Below the pieces are notes generated by a model. That model saw nothing but the letters and a program-made list of their open reading frames with translations, was not told where the DNA came from and searched no databases. From positions 5,645,810 to 5,709,809 of the forward strand of contig JASKMD010000015.1 in the NCBI GenBank assembly GCA_030144725.1: DNA of 64,000 bases. Reading direction: 5' to 3'. Every line of letters begins with the position of its first letter. The first letter of the stretch is position 1. The position numbers and the translations under genes are program-made. This document shows, piece after piece, positions 48,006 to 62,931 of this stretch. This stretch comes from Haematococcus lacustris (taxonomy: Eukaryota > Chlorophyta > Chlorophyceae > Chlamydomonadales > Haematococcaceae).

Positions 48006-51000
48006 CTCCGGAGCATAGAAATTCTCAACGCACACCGCGAGGAGGACTACAAGCCAGGGGAGCACATCCTGCAGGCAGGCAACATGTCAGGACAGAGGTC
48101 AGCCCAGCTTGCCAACTACTTTTGCACCCACATCTGTGCAAGGGCTATGACGTGCATTTGCAAGGCATCGCTCTTACCCGTAGGCATCGAAGGGCTTCAG
48201 CAAGGAAGGCAGTGCGGGTGCGAGTGCTGATGGTGAACATGTTGAAGGACGGGCTGGGCTAGGCAGCAAAGCGGCTGAACGGCTAGATGCTTGTGAGGAA
48301 GAGACTGCGAGTGTCTGGTGTGCGGGCTGACCAGCCATCTTATAGCCCTGCTGATCCAACCACCAACAACCATGTTGGCGCCAAAGTCTGTACACCTGTA
48401 CTGAACGCGCCAACTCAAACACAGTTTGAACATCACACGCGGCGCACAGCTGCGAGCAGGGACGTCGCATCACGACAATGCGTTGGCACACTGAACGCGC
48501 CAACGCAGCCCGCCACTTGTGTTCGGCCTTCACCCGTGCATGGGCCCTGATTGTATTGCATGGCTGCCGGTTGGTCTTGCTGGACAGGCACGATGCGTGT
48601 ATATGTCCTCAGCCGCCCACCCAGATCTCTCCTGCCACTGTCACCCAGATCCTCCTTGCTGCTTTCCTATGCGCCCTAAGAGGGGCTACACCAGCAGCAG
48701 CCTCACCTCGAGTGGCACATGATGAGCTGGGTCACACTGGGAGCCCCGTTGGCACACAAGCTAGGCGAAGCCTGACATGTGCTGTACAGCATTGCTATGC
48801 CATATGGTAGGCATGTCGTGCTGCGACTCAACCAATGACAGCAATGAGTTGTAAAGCGTGCCTTGCGAATAAGGAGTGCCAACCGTTAACACTGAGCAGC
48901 CCCCAATGTGCCATCCCCTGTACTGCCTGCTGTGATTCAAGCCCTGTCTTGCGTGGATAGTTATGCACCGTGTTACTTGACAGCCTGGCATGGCTGCTGG
49001 GCCTTGCCTATTAGCTGCTTGGGCATGAAAACAGCTGACCCACTGCATGGCAGCATGCACACCAAGAGGATCAGCTACCGCTGGCCAGGGCAGGCCTGGG
49101 TGCAACCAGCAGCCTGCACCAACGTAAGCCAACAACACTACCGATGTTGTGCCTCTACGTTACCAGGGTGCTACTGCGTGGATGATGGTGTGAGGTGTTC
49201 AGATCCATGTTCATGGTAGCACTGGCGCTGATGTTGATGACTGCCTTTGCTTTGGTTTCTGCCATCCTACTGGTTCAGGGTTTGACATGGCCGCCACAAT
49301 TAATGAGACCGGATTGAGTTGCATGAGTGTCCTTAGCATCACTGTTTTTTACATCGGGGGGCCTCATGTGGCCTCATGAGCCTTGGCTGCACGGGGCCAA
49401 CCACCATTGAGAACATCATCACCAACATAGGCCCTACACTGTGCTGCACTCCTAGACATATGCCATGATCCTCGCCACGCATGGCCCGCACACAATGTTG
49501 GCACATGGCATGCCGTGTCCACCACTCATCCCATGTACACACACCCTCTTTGCCCTGAGCTAACCTACATGCGCACCCCTGCGCTACATCATGGCCTACT
49601 GCTATGACCCCAAGTCACAGTTGATGTACAACAACACAACATCCAACAAGCATGTTCCCTACTGATGCTACACATCACAATCTATAGTGGGGCTGGCCCT
49701 AATGCTATCACTTTTCCCGGGTGTATGGCACTGCAGCTGGCCTATGCCCTATGTGGGAGTCAGGCAACAGCTGGCTGCTGGCAATGCGTGGTGGCTCTGC
49801 TGGTGAGTGTGCTCATTGGCTGCCAGAAGTGCTCAGTGTTGTTCAAGCGTGTGATATGCTAGTGACTGAGGACAAGTAGAGGACAGATCTGTGCATGCAA
49901 TCCTGCTATCTATCGTGTGTTGCTGATCAGCCTGCTGTGGCCGCTGCACCTGCTCTGGGGACCCTCCAGGGGGTGCGCTGCTCCTATACGCCTGCTACTG
50001 GTGACTGTAGTGGTGCTGCAAGCTTTCTTCCGGTGTGCTGCTATGATGCGCATGTGAGGGCAGCTCAGCACCGTGAGGTGCGGGCTGTGCCAGCCAGCGG
50101 CCCGCAGCTGGAAAGGGAGCGCTTGGCGGCTCGGGCTGCCAAGGCTGCGGCGGCTGAGGCACGCAGATGGTGCGGCTGCGGGCGGAGAGGGGCAGCTGCC
50201 AAGGCAGGCATAGGGGCTGGCTGCTGGCTGGCTGCTGGCATGGGGGTGGACAGCCGCAGCGCTGGGGATGTGTAAGGAGGCAGCAGGGAGGTCACGGGCA
50301 TCCATGGCGCAAGGGCCGCGGGCTCCTGAGGGGCTGGAGGGCTGGGGCAGGGGGCTGCATCTGAGGGGCCAGCTGCATCACTGCTGTGGAGTGTGTTCCT
50401 GCAGGGCAGCATGGCAGAACATGGAAGGTCAGGCAGCTACCCAACATGGGTGTGGCAAGCATGTGCTGCTCATTGCATTGCCAAACAAGCATGTGTTGGC
50501 AACCAGGTGCGTGCAGGTGCCGTAGGCATGCTTATCAACTTGTCAAGACAAAACTCCTATGACTCACCATGGTGCAGTGACTGTTGGGCAGGTGGCATCA
50601 CAGTTCACATCCAGTGTAGCAGCTGGCTGGGTGCACTGGTGGCAGGGTGCCTTGGAGGGTGTTTGTGGCGCCCTGTGGAATGTCCAGAGTGGTTCTCACA
50701 GAAATGCAAGCACTCAGGTACCTGCGGCCAACCACGACGCACAACATGTCATGTGTCAGTAACGGTGGAGCAGGGCAACGTTGCGGTGTTAGGCAGATGT
50801 GCGAGTAAGCATCTGCCATTGAGCGAATTGGGCGCCATCGACTTACAATGCGACCAAGGCAGGTGACTCCGGAGCATAGAAATTCTCAACGCACACCGCG
50901 AGGAGGACTACAAGCCAGGGGAGCACATCCTGCAGGCAGGCAACATGTCAGGACAGAGGTCAGCCCAGCTTGCCAACTACTTTTGCACCCACATCTGTGC

Positions 51001-54000
51001 AAGGGCTATGACGTGCATTTGCAAGGCATCGCTCTTACCCGTAGGCATCGAAGGGCTTCAGCAAGGAAGGCAGTGCGGGTGCGAGTGCTGATGGTGAACA
51101 TGTTGAAGGACGGGCTGGGCTAGGCAGCAAAGCGGCTGAACGGCTAGATGCTTGTGAGGAAGAGACTGCGAGTGTCTGGTGTGCGGGCTGACCAGCCATC
51201 TTATAGCCCTGCTGATCCAACCACCAACAACCATGTTGGCGCCAAAGTCTGTACACCTGTACTGAACGCGCCAACTCAAACACAGTTTGAACATCACACG
51301 CGGCGCACAGCTGCGAGCAGGGACGTCGCATCACGACAATGCGTTGGCACACTGAACGCGCCAACGCAGCCCGCCACTTGTGTTCGGCCTTCACCCGTGC
51401 ATGGGCCCTGATTGTATTGCATGGCTGCCGGTTGGTCTTGCTGGACAGGCACGATGCGTGTATATGTCCTCAGCCGCCCACCCAGATCTCTCCTGCCACT
51501 GTCACCCAGATCCTCCTTGCTGCTTTCCTATGCGCCCTAAGAGGGGCTACACCAGCAGCAGCCTCACCTCGAGTGGCACATGATGAGCTGGGTCACACTG
51601 GGAGCCCCGTTGGCACACAAGCTAGGCGAAGCCTGACATGTGCTGTACAGCATTGCTATGCCATATGGTAGGCATGTCGTGCTGCGACTCAACCAATGAC
51701 AGCAATGAGTTGTAAAGCGTGCCTTGCGAATAAGGAGTGCCAACCGTTAACACTGAGCAGCCCCCAATGTGCCATCCCCTGTACTGCCTGCTGTGATTCA
51801 AGCCCTGTCTTGCGTGGATAGTTATGCACCGTGTTACTTGACAGCCTGGCATGGCTGCTGGGCCTTGCCTATTAGCTGCTTGGGCATGAAAACAGCTGAC
51901 CCACTGCATGGCAGCATGCACACCAAGAGGATCAGCTACCGCTGGCCAGGGCAGGCCTGGGTGCAACCAGCAGCCTGCACCAACGTAAGCCAACAACACT
52001 ACCGATGTTGTGCCTCTACGTTACCAGGGTGCTACTGCGTGGATGATGGTGTGAGGTGTTCAGATCCATGTTCATGGTAGCACTGGCGCTGATGTTGATG
52101 ACTGCCTTTGCTTTGGTTTCTGCCATCCTACTGGTTCAGGGTTTGACATGGCCGCCACAATTAATGAGACCGGATTGAGTTGCATGAGTGTCCTTAGCAT
52201 CACTGTTTCTTACATCGGGGGGCCTCATGTGGCCTCATGAGCCTTGGCTGCACGGGGCCAACAACCATTGAGAACATCATCACCAACAAGGCCCTACACT
52301 GTGCTGCACTCCTAGACATATGCCATGATCCTCGCCACGCATGGCCCGCACACAATGTTGGCACATGGCATGCCGTGTCCACCACTCATCCCATGTACAC
52401 ACACCCTCTTTGCCCTGAGCTAACCTACATGCGCACCCCTGCGCTACATCATGGCCTACTGCTATGACCCCAAGTCACAGTTGATGTACAACAACACAAC
52501 ATCCAACAAGCATGTTCCCTACTGATGCTACACATCACAATCTATAGTGGGGCTGGCCCTAATGCTATCACTTTTCCCGGGTGTATGGCACTGCAGCTGG
52601 CCTATGCCCTATGTGGGAGTCAGGCAACAGCTGGCTGCTGGCAATGCGTGGTGGCTCTGCTGGTGAGTGTGCTCATTGGCTGCCAGAAGTGCTCAGTGTT
52701 GTTCAAGCGTGTGATATGCTAGTGACTGAGGACAAGTAGAGGACAGATCTGTGCATGCAATCCTGCTATCTATCGTGTGTTGCTGATCAGCCTGCTGTGG
52801 CCGCTGCACCTGCTCTGGGGACCCTCCAGGGGGTGCGCTGCTCCTATACGCCTGCTACTGGTGACTGTAGTGGTGCTGCAAGCTTTCTTCCGGTGTGCTG
52901 CTATGATGCGCATGTGAGGGCAGCTCAGCACCGTGAGGTGCGGGCTGTGCCAGCCAGCGGCCCGCAGCTGGAAAGGGAGCGCTTGGCGGCTCGGGCTGCC
53001 AAGGCTGCGGCGGCTGAGGCACGCAGATGGTGCGGCTGCGGGCGGAGAGGGGCAGCTGCCAAGGCAGGCATAGGGGCTGGCTGCTGGCTGGCTGCTGGCA
53101 TGGGGGTGGACAGCCGCAGCGCTGGGGATGTGTAAGGAGGCAGCAGGGAGGTCACGGGCATCCATGGCGCAAGGGCCGCGGGCTCCTGAGGGGCTGGAGG
53201 GCTGGGGCAGGGGGCTGCATCTGAGGGGCCAGCTGCATCACTGCTGTGGAGTGTGTTCCTGCAGGGCAGCATGGCAGAACATGGAAGGTCAGGCAGCTAC
53301 CCAACATGGGTGTGGCAAGCATGTGCTGCTCATTGCATTGCCAAACAAGCATGTGTTGGCAACCAGGTGCGTGCAGGTGCCGTAGGCATGCTTATCAACT
53401 TGTCAAGACAAAACTCCTATGACTCACCATGGTGCAGTGACTGTTGGGCAGGTGGCATCACAGTTCACATCCAGTGTAGCAGCTGGCTGGGTGCACTGGT
53501 GGCAGGGTGCCTTGGAGGGTGTTGTGGCGCCCTGTGGAATGTCCAGAGTGGTTCTCACAGAAATGCAAGCACTCAGGTACCTGCGGCCAACCACGACGCA
53601 CAACATGTCATGTGTCAGTAACGGTGGAGCAGGGCAACGTTGCGGTGTTAGGCAGATGTGCGAGTAAGCATCTGCCATTGAGCGAATTGGGCGCCATCGA
53701 CTTACAATGCGACCAAGGCAGGCGACTCCGGAGCATAGAAACTCTCAACGCACACCGCGAGGAGGACTACAAGCCAGGGGAGCACATCCTGCAGGCAGGC
53801 AACATGTCAGGACAGAGGTCAGCCCAGCTTGCCAACTACTTTTGCACCCACATCTGTGCAAGGGCTATGACGTGCATTTGCAAGGCATCGCTCTTACCCG
53901 TAGGCATCGAAGGGCTTCAGCAAGGAAGGCAGTGCGGGTGCGAGTGCTGATGGTGAACATGTTGAAGGACGGGCTGGGCTAGGCAGCAAAGCGGCTGAAC

Positions 54001-57000
54001 GGCTAGATGCTTGTGAGGAAGAGACTGCGAGTGTCTGGTGTGCGGGCTGACCAGCCATCTTATAGCCCTGCTGATCCAACCACCAACAACCATGTTGGCG
54101 CCAAAGTCTGTACACCTGTACTGAACGCGCCAACTCAAACACAGTTTGAACATCACACGCGGCGCACAGCTGCGAGCAGGGACGTCGCATCACGACAATG
54201 CGTTGGCACACTGAACGCGCCAACGCAGCCCGCCACTTGTGTTCGGCCTTCACCCGTGCATGGGCCCTGATTGTATTGCATGGCTGCCGGTTGGTCTTGC
54301 TGGACAGGCACGATGCGTGTATATGTCCTCAGCCGCCCACCCAGATCTCTCCTGCCACTGTCACCCAGATCCTCCTTGCTGCTTTCCTATGCGCCCTAAG
54401 AGGGGCTACACCAGCAGCAGCCTCACCTCGAGTGGCACATGATGAGCTGGGTCACACTGGGAGCCCCGTTGGCACACAAGCTAGGCGAAGCCTGACATGT
54501 GCTGTACAGCATTGCTATGCCATATGGTAGGCATGTCGTGCTGCGACTCAACCAATGACAGCAATGAGTTGTAAAGCGTGCCTTGCGAATAAGGAGTGCC
54601 AACCGTTAACACTGAGCAGCCCCCAATGTGCCATCCCCTGTACTGCCTGCTGTGATTCAAGCCCTGTCTTGCGTGGATAGTTATGCACCGTGTTACTTGA
54701 CAGCCTGGCATGGCTGCTGGGCCTTGCCTATTAGCTGCTTGGGCATGAAAACAGCTGACCCACTGCATGGCAGCATGCACACCAAGAGGATCAGCTACCG
54801 CTGGCCAGGGCAGGCCTGGGTGCAACCAGCAGCCTGCACCAACGTAAGCCAACAACACTACCGATGTTGTGCCTCTATGTTACCAGGGTGCTACTGCGTG
54901 GATGATGGTGTGAGGTGTTCAGATCCATGTTCATGGTAGCACTGGCGCTGATGTTGATGACTGCCTTTGCTTTGGTTTCTGCCATCCTACTGGTTCAGGG
55001 TTTGACATGGCCGCCACAATTATTGAGACCGGATTGAGTTGCATGAGTGTCCTTAGCATCACTGTTTCTTACATCGGGGGGCCTCATGTGGCCTCATGAG
55101 CCTTGGCTGCACGGGGCCAACCACCATTGAGAACATCATCACCAACATAGGCCCTACACTGTGCTGCACTCCTAGACATATGCCATGATCCTCGCCACGC
55201 ATGGCCCGCACACAATGTTGGCACATGGCATGCCGTGTCCACCACTCATCCCATGTACACACACCCTCTTTGCCCTGAGCTAACCTACATGCGCACCCCT
55301 GCGCTACATCATGGCCTACTGCTATGACCCCAAGTCACAGTTGATGTACAACAACACAACATCCAACAAGCATGTTCCCTACTGATGCTACACATCACAA
55401 TCTATAGTGGGGCTGGCCCTAATGCTATCACTTTTCCCGGGTGTATGGCACTGCAGCTGGCCTATGCCCTATGTGGGAGTCAGGCAACAGCTGGCTGCTG
55501 GCAATGCGTGGTGGCTCTGCTGGTGAGTGTGCTCATTGGCTGCCAGAAGTGCTCAGTGTTGTTCAAGCGTGTGATATGCTAGTGACTGAGGACAAGTAGA
55601 GGACAGATCTGTGCATGCAATCCTGCTATCTATCGTGTGTTGCTGATCAGCCTGCTGTGGCCGCTGCACCTGCTCTGGGGACCCTCCAGGGGGTGCGCTG
55701 CTCCTATACGCCTGCTACTGGTGACTGTAGTGGTGCTGCAAGCTTTCTTCCGGTGTGCTGCTATGATGCGCATGTGAGGGCAGCTCAGCACCGTGAGGTG
55801 CGGGCTGTGCCAGCCAGCGGCCCGCAGCTGGAAAGGGAGCGCTTGGCGGCTCGGGCTGCCAAGGCTGCGGCGGCTGAGGCACGCAGATGGTGCGGCTGCG
55901 GGCGGAGAGGGGCAGCTGCCAAGGCAGGCATAGGGGCTGGCTGCTGGCTGGCTGCTGGCATGGGGGTGGACAGCCGCAGCGCTGGGGATGTGTAAGGAGG
56001 CAGCAGGGAGGTCACGGGCATCCATGGCGCAAGGGCCGCGGGCTCCTGAGGGGCTGGAGGGCTGGGGCAGGGGGCTGCATCTGAGGGGCCAGCTGCATCA
56101 CTGCTGTGGAGTGTGTTCCTGCAGGGCAGCATGGCAGAACATGGAAGGTCAGGCAGCTACCCAACATGGGTGTGGCAAGCATGTGCTGCTCATTGCATTG
56201 CCAAACAAGCATGTGTTGGCAACCAGGTGCGTGCAGGTGCCGTAGGCATGCTTATCAACTTGTCAAGACAAAACTCCTATGACTCACCATGGTGCAGTGA
56301 CTGTTGGGCAGGTGGCATCACAGTTCACATCCAGTGTAGCAGCTGGCTGGGTGCACTGGTGGCAGGGTGCCTTGGAGGGTGTTTGTGGCGCCCTGTGGAA
56401 TGTCCAGAGTGGTTCTCACAGAAATGCAAGCACTCAGGTACCTGCGGCCAACCACGACGCACAACATGTCATGTGTCAGTAACGGTGGAGCAGGGCAACG
56501 TTGCGGTGTTAGGCAGATGTGCGAGTAAGCATCTGCCATTGAGCGAATTGGGCGCCATCGACTTACAATGCGACCAAGGCAGGTGACTCCGGAGCATAGA
56601 AATTCTCAACGCACACCGCGAGGAGGACTACAAGCCAGGGGAGCACATCCTGCAGGCAGGCAACATGTCAGGACAGAGGTCAGCCCAGCTTGCCAACTAC
56701 TTTTGCACCCACATCTGTGCAAGGGCTATGACGTGCATTTGCAAGGCATCGCTCTTACCCGTAGGCATCGAAGGGCTTCAGCAAGGAAGGCAGTGCGGGT
56801 GCGAGTGCTGATGGTGAACATGTTGAAGGACGGGCTGGGCTAGGCAGCAAAGCGGCTGAACGGCTAGATGCTTGTGAGGAAGAGACTGCGAGTGTCTGGT
56901 GTGCGGGCTGACCAGCCATCTTATAGCCCTGCTGATCCAACCACCAACAACCATGTTGGCGCCAAAGTCTGTACACCTGTACTGAACGCGCCAACTCAAA

Positions 57001-60000
57001 CACAGTTTGAACATCACACGCGGCGCACAGCTGCGAGCAGGGACGTCGCATCACGACAATGCGTTGGCACACTGAACGCGCCAACGCAGCCCGCCACTTG
57101 TGTTCGGCCTTCACCCGTGCATGGGCCCTGATTGTATTGCATGGCTGCCGGTTGGTCTTGCTGGACAGGCACGATGCGTGTATATGTCCTCAGCCGCCCA
57201 CCCAGATCTCTCCTGCCACTGTCACCCAGATCCTCCTTGCTGCTTTCCTATGCGCCCTAAGAGGGGCTACACCAGCAGCAGCCTCACCTCGAGTGGCACA
57301 TGATGAGCTGGGTCACACTGGGAGCCCCGTTGGCACACAAGCTAGGCGAAGCCTGACATGTGCTGTACAGCATTGCTATGCCATATGGTAGGCATGTCGT
57401 GCTGCGACTCAACCAATGACAGCAATGAGTTGTAAAGCGTGCCTTGCGAATAAGGAGTGCCAACCGTTAACACTGAGCAGCCCCCAATGTGCCATCCCCT
57501 GTACTGCCTGCTGTGATTCAAGCCCTGTCTTGCGTGGATAGTTATGCACCGTGTTACTTGACAGCCTGGCATGGCTGCTGGGCCTTGCCTATTAGCTGCT
57601 TGGGCATGAAAACAGCTGACCCACTGCATGGCAGCATGCACACCAAGAGGATCAGCTACCGCTGGCCAGGGCAGGCCTGGGTGCAACCAGCAGCCTGCAC
57701 CAACGTAAGCCAACAACACTACCGATGTTGTGCCTCTACGTTACCAGGGTGCTACTGCGTGGATGATGGTGTGAGGTGTTCAGATCCATGTTCATGGTAG
57801 CACTGGCGCTGATGTTGATGACTGCCTTTGCTTTGGTTTCTGCCATCCTACTGGTTCAGGGTTTGACATGGCCGCCACAATTAATGAGACCGGATTGAGT
57901 TGCATGAGTGTCCTTAGCATCACTGTTTTTTACATCGGGGGGCCTCATGTGGCCTCATGAGCCTTGGCTGCACGGGGCCAACCACCATTGAGAACATCAT
58001 CACCAACATAGGCCCTACACTGTGCTGCACTCCTAGACATATGCCATGATCCTCGCCACGCATGGCCCGCACACAATGTTGGCACATGGCATGCCGTGTC
58101 CACCACTCATCCCATGTACACACACCCTCTTTGCCCTGAGCTAACCTACATGCGCACCCCTGCGCTACATCATGGCCTACTGCTATGACCCCAAGTCACA
58201 GTTGATGTACAACAACACAACATCCAACAAGCATGTTCCCTACTGATGCTACACATCACAATCTATAGTGGGGCTGGCCCTAATGCTATCACTTTTCCCG
58301 GGTGTATGGCACTGCAGCTGGCCTATGCCCTATGTGGGAGTCAGGCAACAGCTGGCTGCTGGCAATGCGTGGTGGCTCTGCTGGTGAGTGTGCTCATTGG
58401 CTGCCAGAAGTGCTCAGTGTTGTTCAAGCGTGTGATATGCTAGTGACTGAGGACAAGTAGAGGACAGATCTGTGCATGCAATCCTGCTATCTATCGTGTG
58501 TTGCTGATCAGCCTGCTGTGGCCGCTGCACCTGCTCTGGGGACCCTCCAGGGGGTGCGCTGCTCCTATACGCCTGCTACTGGTGACTGTAGTGGTGCTGC
58601 AAGCTTTCTTCCGGTGTGCTGCTATGATGCGCATGTGAGGGCAGCTCAGCACCGTGAGGTGCGGGCTGTGCCAGCCAGCGGCCCGCAGCTGGAAAGGGAG
58701 CGCTTGGCGGCTCGGGCTGCCAAGGCTGCGGCGGCTGAGGCACGCAGATGGTGCGGCTGCGGGCGGAGAGGGGCAGCTGCCAAGGCAGGCATAGGGGCTG
58801 GCTGCTGGCTGGCTGCTGGCATGGGGGTGGACAGCCGCAGCGCTGGGGATGTGTAAGGAGGCAGCAGGGAGGTCACGGGCATCCATGGCGCAAGGGCCGC
58901 GGGCTCCTGAGGGGCTGGAGGGCTGGGGCAGGGGGCTGCATCTGAGGGGCCAGCTGCATCACTGCTGTGGAGTGTGTTCCTGCAGGGCAGCATGGCAGAA
59001 CATGGAAGGTCAGGCAGCTACCCAACATGGGTGTGGCAAGCATGTGCTGCTCATTGCATTGCCAAACAAGCATGTGTTGGCAACCAGGTGCGTGCAGGTG
59101 CCGTAGGCATGCTTATCAACTTGTCAAGACAAAACTCCTATGACTCACCATGGTGCAGTGACTGTTGGGCAGGTGGCATCACAGTTCACATCCAGTGTAG
59201 CAGCTGGCTGGGTGCACTGGTGGCAGGGTGCCTTGGAGGGTGTTTGTGGCGCCCTGTGGAATGTCCAGAGTGGTTCTCACAGAAATGCAAGCACTCAGGT
59301 ACCTGCGGCCAACCACGACGCACAACATGTCATGTGTCAGTAACGGTGGAGCAGGGCAACGTTGCGGTGTTAGGCAGATGTGCGAGTAAGCATCTGCCAT
59401 TGAGCGAATTGGGCGCCATCGACTTACAATGCGACCAAGGCAGGTGACTCCGGAGCATAGAAATTCTCAACGCACACCGCGAGGAGGACTACAAGCCAGG
59501 GGAGCACATCCTGCAGGCAGGCAACATGTCAGGACAGAGGTCAGCCCAGCTTGCCAACTACTTTTGCACCCACATCTGTGCAAGGGCTATGACGTGCATT
59601 TGCAAGGCATCGCTCTTACCCGTAGGCATCGAAGGGCTTCAGCAAGGAAGGCAGTGCGGGTGCGAGTGCTGATGGTGAACATGTTGAAGGACGGGCTGGG
59701 CTAGGCAGCAAAGCGGCTGAACGGCTAGATGCTTGTGAGGAAGAGACTGCGAGTGTCTGGTGTGCGGGCTGACCAGCCATCTTATAGCCCTGCTGATCCA
59801 ACCACCAACAACCATGTTGGCGCCAAAGTCTGTACACCTGTACTGAACGCGCCAACTCAAACACAGTTTGAACATCACACGCGGCGCACAGCTGCGAGCA
59901 GGGACGTCGCATCACGACAATGCGTTGGCACACTGAACGCGCCAACGCAGCCCGCCACTTGTGTTCGGCCTTCACCCGTGCATGGGCCCTGATTGTATTG

Positions 60001-62831
60001 CATGGCTGCCGGTTGGTCTTGCTGGACAGGCACGATGCGTGTATATGTCCTCAGCCGCCCACCCAGATCTCTCCTGCCACTGTCACCCAGATCCTCCTTG
60101 CTGCTTTCCTATGCGCCCTAAGAGGGGCTACACCAGCAGCAGCCTCACCTCGAGTGGCACATGATGAGCTGGGTCACACTGGGAGCCCCGTTGGCACACA
60201 AGCTAGGCGAAGCCTGACATGTGCTGTACAGCATTGCTATGCCATATGGTAGGCATGTCGTGCTGCGACTCAACCAATGACAGCAATGAGTTGTAAAGCG
60301 TGCCTTGCGAATAAGGAGTGCCAACCGTTAACACTGAGCAGCCCCCAATGTGCCATCCCCTGTACTGCCTGCTGTGATTCAAGCCCTGTCTTGCGTGGAT
60401 AGTTATGCACCGTGTTACTTGACAGCCTGGCATGGCTGCTGGGCCTTGCCTATTAGCTGCTTGGGCATGAAAACAGCTGACCCACTGCATGGCAGCATGC
60501 ACACCAAGAGGATCAGCTACCGCTGGCCAGGGCAGGCCTGGGTGCAACCAGCAGCCTGCACCAACGTAAGCCAACAACACTACCGATGTTGTGCCTCTAC
60601 GTTACCAGGGTGCTACTGCGTGGATGATGGTGTGAGGTGTTCAGATCCATGTTCATGGTAGCACTGGCGCTGATGTTGATGACTGCCTTTGCTTTGGTTT
60701 CTGCCATCCTACTGGTTCAGGGTTTGACATGGCCGCCACAATTAATGAGACCGGATTGAGTTGCATGAGTGTCCTTAGCATCACTGTTTTTTACATCGGG
60801 GGGCCTCATGTGGCCTCATGAGCCTTGGCTGCACGGGGCCAACCACCATTGAGAACATCATCACCAACATAGGCCCTACACTGTGCTGCACTCCTAGACA
60901 TATGCCATGATCCTCGCCACGCATGGCCCGCACACAATGTTGGCACATGGCATGCCGTGTCCACCACTCATCCCATGTACACACACCCTCTTTGCCCTGA
61001 GCTAACCTACATGCGCACCCCTGCGCTACATCATGGCCTACTGCTATGACCCCAAGTCACAGTTGATGTACAACAACACAACATCCAACAAGCATGTTCC
61101 CTACTGATGCTACACATCACAATCTATAGTGGGGCTGGCCCTAATGCTATCACTTTTCCCGGGTGTATGGCACTGCAGCTGGCCTATGCCCTATGTGGGA
61201 GTCAGGCAACAGCTGGCTGCTGGCAATGCGTGGTGGCTCTGCTGGTGAGTGTGCTCATTGGCTGCCAGAAGTGCTCAGTGTTGTTCAAGCGTGTGATATG
61301 CTAGTGACTGAGGACAAGTAGAGGACAGATCTGTGCATGCAATCCTGCTATCTATCGTGTGTTGCTGATCAGCCTGCTGTGGCCGCTGCACCTGCTCTGG
61401 GGACCCTCCAGGGGGTGCGCTGCTCCTATACGCCTGCTACTGGTGACTGTAGTGGTGCTGCAAGCTTTCTTCCGGTGTGCTGCTATGATGCGCATGTGAG
61501 GGCAGCTCAGCACCGTGAGGTGCGGGCTGTGCCAGCCAGCGGCCCGCAGCTGGAAAGGGAGCGCTTGGCGGCTCGGGCTGCCAAGGCTGCGGCGGCTGAG
61601 GCACGCAGATGGTGCGGCTGCGGGCGGAGAGGGGCAGCTGCCAAGGCAGGCATAGGGGCTGGCTGCTGGCTGGCTGCTGGCATGGGGGTGGACAGCCGCA
61701 GCGCTGGGGATGTGTAAGGAGGCAGCAGGGAGGTCACGGGCATCCATGGCGCAAGGGCCGCGGGCTCCTGAGGGGCTGGAGGGCTGGGGCAGGGGGCTGC
61801 ATCTGAGGGGCCAGCTGCATCACTGCTGTGGAGTGTGTTCCTGCAGGGCAGCATGGCAGAACATGGAAGGTCAGGCAGCTACCCAACATGGGTGTGGCAA
61901 GCATGTGCTGCTCATTGCATTGCCAAACAAGCATGTGTTGGCAACCAGGTGCGTGCAGGTGCCGTAGGCATGCTTATCAACTTGTCAAGACAAAACTCCT
62001 ATGACTCACCATGGTGCAGCGACTGTTGGGCAGGTGGCATCACAGTTCACATCCAGTGTAGCAGCTGGCTGGGTGCACTGGTGGCAGGGTGCCTTGGAGG
62101 GTGTTGTGGCGCCCTGTGGAATGTCCAGAGTGGTTCTCACAGAAATGCAAGCACTCAGGTACCTGCGGCCAACCACGACGCACAACATGTCATGTGTCAG
62201 TAACGGTGGAGCAGGGCAACGTTGCGGTGTCAGGCAGATGTGCGAGTAAGCATCTGCCATTGAGCGAATTGGGCGCCATCGACTTACAATGCGACCAAGG
62301 CAGGTGACTCCGGAGCATAGAAATTCTCAACGCACACCGCGAGGAGGACTACAAGCCAGGGGAGCACATCCTGCAGGCAGGCAACATGTCAGGACAGAGG
62401 TCAGCCCAGCTTGCCAACTACTTTTGCACCCACATCTGTGCAAGGGCTATGACGTGCATTTGCAAGGCATCGCTCTTACCCGTAGGCATTTAAGGGCTTC
62501 AGCAAGGAAGGCAGTGCGGGTGCGAGTGCTGATGGTGAACATGTTGAAGGACGGGCTGGGCTAGGCAGCAAAGCGGCTGAACGGCTAGATGCTTGTGAGG
62601 AAGAGACTGCGAGTGTCTGGTGTGCGGGCTGACCAGCCATCTTATAGCCCTGCTGATCCAACCACCAACAACCATGTTGGCGCCAAAGTCTGTACACCTG
62701 TACTGAACGCGCCAACTCAAACACAGTTTGAACATCACACGCGGCGCACAGCTGCGAGCAGGGACGTCGCATCACGACAATGCGTTGGCACACTGAACGC
62801 GCCAACGCAGCCCGCCACTTGTGTTCGGCCT

Positions 62832-62931
62832 NNNNNNNNNNNNNNNNNNNNNNNNNNNNNNNNNNNNNNNNNNNNNNNNNNNNNNNNNNNNNNNNNNNNN
62901 NNNNNNNNNNNNNNNNNNNNNNNNNNNNNNN
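62832..62931. other. Assembly gap (100 N) inside or at the end of the macrosatellite
   Basis: A run of exactly 100 N. Sequence resumes with gatctctcc, which is 94 bp further on in the repeat unit (45763-45771 in unit 1), then leaves the unit sequence. The true missing length is therefore probably 94 bp plus a whole number of 2.86-kb units. Confidence 0.9.

Larger units (their letters stand above)
45421..62831. repeat. Macrosatellite: six 2.86-kb tandem units plus a partial seventh
   Basis: Units begin at gctagatgcttgtgaggaag: 45421, 48282, 51143, 54002, 56863, 59724 and 62584 (periods 2861, 2861, 2859, 2861, 2861 and 2860). Only a handful of differences were seen between units. Units 3 and 6 lose one T in gtgtttgtggcgcc. 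Unit 3 loses another base at accaacataggcc. Units 3 and 4 read tttcttac for ttttttac. Unit 4 has attattgag for attaatgag. Unit 6 reads ggcatttaagg for ggcatcgaagg at its 3' end. No rRNA, snRNA or tRNA signature was recognised. The high homogeneity implies recent amplification or gene conversion. Confidence 0.97.

Noticed and set aside
45421..62831. rDNA or 5S/snRNA tandem array
   Set aside because: The 2.86-kb period invites the idea, but no conserved rRNA, 5S box, snRNA or tRNA sequence was recognised in the unit.
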